Assembly (NCBI GenBank): GCA_913052165.1
Contig: CAJXEC010000009.1
Span: 1-39,314 of the forward strand
Direction: 5' to 3'
DNA: 39,314 nt
Source of the DNA: an uncultured Rhodospirillaceae bacterium
Lineage (GTDB): Bacteria > Pseudomonadota > Alphaproteobacteria > MPNO01 > UBA2964
The notes under the pieces are model-generated. The model worked only from the letters and a program-made list of their open reading frames with translations. It ran no database searches and was not told the DNA's origin. This document shows positions 36,471-39,314 of this stretch, piece after piece (position 1 is the first letter of the stretch; every line of letters starts with the position of its first letter). The position numbers and the translations under genes are program-made.

Positions 36471-37355
36471 GTGATGTCCATGGAAAGTCGGAAATTTATA
36501 GACGTGGATGGCATTAACACAAGTTACTTCGAAAAAGGCAGAGGAGAGCCACTAATTCTTCTGCATGGAGGTAATTTCGGATCTAATCAGCTAGCTGACA
36601 GCGCCCTTGATTTTTCTACGAATTTTGATGGCTTATCAACGCGTTACAACGTTTTCGCTATCGATAAGATCGGCCAGGGATATTCGGCAAATCCCAAAAA
36701 TAAGCAAGACTATACCATGCAAAAGGTCGTGGAACATGCTTGTAGTACCCTAGACGCTCTTGGAATACGCGACGCTCACCTCGTTGGTCATTCGCGAGGA
36801 GCCTACCTTGTCTGCGCCATGACACTGCAGCGCCCAGACCTCGTAAAAACAGTTACATTTGTAGATAGCAATACACTCGCACCAGGCGTTGGTTTAAACG
36901 ATATCGTACTCGCAAATCCCCCTGGAAAGCCGCTTTCTGCTGCCTGTCAACGGTGGGTCATTGAGAAATATTCATATTCATCTCACCACATTACTGATGA
37001 TTGGATAGACGAAATTGTAAAGATTGCAGAACGACCGGAATATGAGGAAGCACGCAAAATTATTACCGATGATGGACTTCGTTACACTCAATTTATGCCG
37101 TTACTGGCTCGAGAGAAATTACAAATGTTTGCCCAGATAAGGGATAATGGACTTCAGCGCCCCACAAATTTGATATGGGGACTTAATGACCCCACCGCGC
37201 CAGTTGATATGTGTCGCGCACTTTTTGATTTATGCGCTTTGCGTGAATCTAAGACGCAGATGCATATAATTAATCAGGCGGGACATTTTTCATTCAGAGA
37301 ACATCCTGAGGAGTTTAATGCCTGCCTTACAGGTTTTATAGAGGGCGTTGCTTAG
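36471..37355 (+). CDS. Alpha/beta hydrolase
   Basis: EPLILLHGGNFGSNQ, nucleophile elbow VGHSRGAYLV, LIWGLNDPTAPVD, INQAGHFSFREHPEEF (catalytic His). Confidence 0.92.
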   Translation: MMSMESRKFIDVDGINTSYFEKGRGEPLILLHGGNFGSNQLADSALDFSTNFDGLSTRYNVFAIDKIGQGYSANPKNKQDYTMQKVVEHACSTLDALGIRDAHLVGHSRGAYLVCAMTLQRPDLVKTVTFVDSNTLAPGVGLNDIVLANPPGKPLSAACQRWVIEKYSYSSHHITDDWIDEIVKIAERPEYEEARKIITDDGLRYTQFMPLLAREKLQMFAQIRDNGLQRPTNLIWGLNDPTAPVDMCRALFDLCALRESKTQMHIINQAGHFSFREHPEEFNACLTGFIEGVA

Positions 37356-37363
37356 GTCACCTT

Positions 37364-38332
37364 ATGGCCTTTCTTCGAATTTTTCGAAAATATCGTTTTC
37401 TTGTTGCTTGTTTTATTTTGCTACTTCCCGGCTGCATTTCCTCGAAAGATCAAAAAACAAGTATCCCGGCGATCCCAATGATCGACGCCCACAGCCAAGC
37501 CAGTAAATACCTTGATCTTGATAACATAATTCCGCTAATGGATAAGGCTGGCGTTAAGCGCACACTTCTATCCGCTCGGCGCGGGTTAAAATGGCAAAAA
37601 TTAGCGGCCTTTGCTCGGGCACACCCAGACAGAATTACTGCATCGGTGCGAAGTAAGGGTAAACACTATCGTAATAACAAACCCAAATATTATCGCCGCC
37701 TCTCTAAACAAATAGCGGATCCAATATTTGGTGCGATGGCAGAAATCATGATTTATCACGCCGAGAAACGAAAAGGTCTTGCCGCCGAAGTCGATGTGGA
37801 TTTTTCCGAACCCCAACCGCTCGCTGCAATACAAGCTGCTCGCAAAAAGGGTTGGCCAATAATACTACATATCGAATTTGCATCATTGCCCAGCGAGGAG
37901 TCCGCACAAAAAGAATTCATGAACAATTTCGAAAATTTTCTGAAGTCGCAAGAAAATCATCCGGTGGCACTTACGCATCTCGGTCAACTAAACGCAGACC
38001 AAGCCGCTTCCCTGCTGGCGAGGCATAAGAACCTTTATCTTATTACCTCGCATGCAAATACCCGGTTTACTCGCCAATCGAGCTCACCATGGACTGAGAT
38101 GGTTGACGACGACGAGTTAGTTCCAAGATGGCGCAAACTCGTACTTGCCTATCCGGAGCGTTTCATTCTCGCATTCGACAATGTATGGCAGGAACATTGG
38201 GGTTGGTTCTACATCAATCAGGCACGCGCTTGGCAAAAAGTCTTTCGATCTTTGCCACCCGAGGTAGCCCATGCAGTAGCTCACAAAAATGCCGAAAAAC
38301 TATGGAATTTGCCACCGCTTGGGGTTCGATAG
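37364..38332 (+). CDS. Predicted lipoprotein, degenerate amidohydrolase-like
   Basis: Lipobox LLPGC; MIDAHSQASKYL (HxQ replaces HxH), IILHIEFA, VALTHLGQL, RFILAFDNVW, KNAEKLWNLP parallel the 35079-36227 protein. Confidence 0.7.
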   Translation: MAFLRIFRKYRFLVACFILLLPGCISSKDQKTSIPAIPMIDAHSQASKYLDLDNIIPLMDKAGVKRTLLSARRGLKWQKLAAFARAHPDRITASVRSKGKHYRNNKPKYYRRLSKQIADPIFGAMAEIMIYHAEKRKGLAAEVDVDFSEPQPLAAIQAARKKGWPIILHIEFASLPSEESAQKEFMNNFENFLKSQENHPVALTHLGQLNADQAASLLARHKNLYLITSHANTRFTRQSSSPWTEMVDDDELVPRWRKLVLAYPERFILAFDNVWQEHWGWFYINQARAWQKVFRSLPPEVAHAVAHKNAEKLWNLPPLGVR

Positions 38333-38410
38333 CCCAAACAGGTGGATAAGCCTATTTTGATGAGTGATTTTGAATTTAAGAAATAGTGACTACAGGTGCG
38401 AGGAGGTAAT

Positions 38411-38911
38411 TCACTTTTCAAAAGTGAAAGTGATTATTGCCCCTTCATAGACATAAAATGCCTTGTTAGAACCATCCACTGTTATGAAAGGATATAACAC
38501 TTTCCTGTCGGTAACTTTACTTCCATTGCATGTAATCCGATGAACAAAGACCTTTGTATTTTCATTCATCAGACCATTTTCTTCAAAGACTTTAGAGAAC
38601 GCTTTCTCTTGATTGACGAGTTCAAATTCCTTGTTCACAAGGAATTCTGTAATTGTGTGAGTATTATAAGTTGCAGATTGACCTGCATAATCACAGGAAT
38701 AGAAAACACCATCTGCCCATCCTTTGTAAAATTCCTGGTGCTTGCCGAGAATGTCTTCCTCCTCGGCGAACCACAACTCCCCAAAATATCCTGTGACGGT
38801 CCATTTGGTATCAATATATTGAGCATTCAAAATCGAGGGAAAGGTGAATAAAAAACCCAACAAAAACAACTTTTTTAATATTTTATAAAATAATTTCAAT
38901 TTTTTATTCAA
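38411..38911 (-). CDS. Hypothetical exported protein
   Basis: N-terminal signal peptide (KILKKLFLLGFLFTFPSILNAQ), 166 aa, no recognised family. Confidence 0.6.
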   Translation of the reverse strand: MNKKLKLFYKILKKLFLLGFLFTFPSILNAQYIDTKWTVTGYFGELWFAEEEDILGKHQEFYKGWADGVFYSCDYAGQSATYNTHTITEFLVNKEFELVNQEKAFSKVFEENGLMNENTKVFVHRITCNGSKVTDRKVLYPFITVDGSNKAFYVYEGAIITFTFEK

Positions 38912-38947
38912 CTGTAACTGATTGTGTTGTAACGACCGTCCTATGAT

Positions 38948-39314
38948 TTAGTCATCAGAAATAAGTCTCTTTCCAAAAACTGAAACATCATCTTGTTTCT
39001 TATAATCAATACTTTTATAAAACTTGCTTACTTCAGAATTATCTGACCTGACCAAAAGGTTTACTTTTGGACAACCTAACTTTTTGAGTTTATTTTCAAC
39101 CTCTTCTACCAACATTTTTCCATAACCTTTACCACGAAAGTCAGGACTTACTGCCAGGTAATTCATGATGCCACGGTGACCGTCATATCCACCCATAACA
39201 GTTCCAATTATCTTATTTTCATATTCAAGAACAATAAATAAATCTTCACCAACCCCCTTTTTTCTATCAAAATCTTTGTTTGGGTCATTCCAAGGGCGAG
39301 TTAAATCACAAGTT
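38948..39314 (-). CDS. GNAT family N-acetyltransferase, C-terminal part (runs off window edge)
   Basis: The frame stays open upstream of the listed start to the window edge (CDLTRPWNDPNKDFDRKKGVGEDLFIVLEYENKIIGTV-MGGYDGHRGIMNYLAVSPDFRGKGYGKMLVEEVENKLKKLGCPKVNLLVR). V-x-x-x-x-R-G-x-G-x-G/A acetyl-CoA motif. Confidence 0.9.
   Translation of the reverse strand, partial: TCDLTRPWNDPNKDFDRKKGVGEDLFIVLEYENKIIGTVMGGYDGHRGIMNYLAVSPDFRGKGYGKMLVEEVENKLKKLGCPKVNLLVRSDNSEVSKFYKSIDYKKQDDVSVFGKRLISDD

Noticed and set aside
1-39314. CRISPR arrays, tRNA/rRNA, transposases, prophage or defence genes
   Set aside because: Looked for regular repeats, tRNA-like cloverleaf sequence and integrase/transposase motifs in the ORF list and gaps; none convincingly seen.

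Overview
About three quarters of the window (1 to ~28,750) is a flagellar gene island. The right part (~29,000-39,314) is ordinary accessory or housekeeping coding sequence. The flagellar part has four transcription blocks: (i) fliK-L-M-N-O-P-Q-R-flhB on the minus strand, with flhB cut by the window edge; (ii) a sigma54-activator gene followed by fliE-F-G-H-I-J on the minus strand; (iii) flhA-flhF-flhG-fliA plus an unknown gene on the plus strand; (iv) flgG-H-I-J-K-L, a lytic transglycosylase gene and a short hook/rod-family gene on the minus strand. A voltage-gated K+ channel gene sits between blocks ii and iii. By eye, each of the four blocks is preceded by a sigma54 -24/-12 element (TGGCAYR-N4-WTGCW). 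Points worth a second look: a sigma54 activator with no receiver and no C-terminal HTH (FleT-like); a 1405-aa FlgK with a G10 homopolymer in its coding strand (possible phase-variation switch); a rod-cap-only FlgJ with a separate Sec-exported lytic transglycosylase (SltF-like); a degenerate FlhF; a minimal FlgE-like protein at the distal end of the flg operon; and an unknown 135-aa gene after fliA. I found no clear CRISPR array, tRNA/rRNA gene, transposase or phage gene. All assignments come from reading the translations. No database search was possible.
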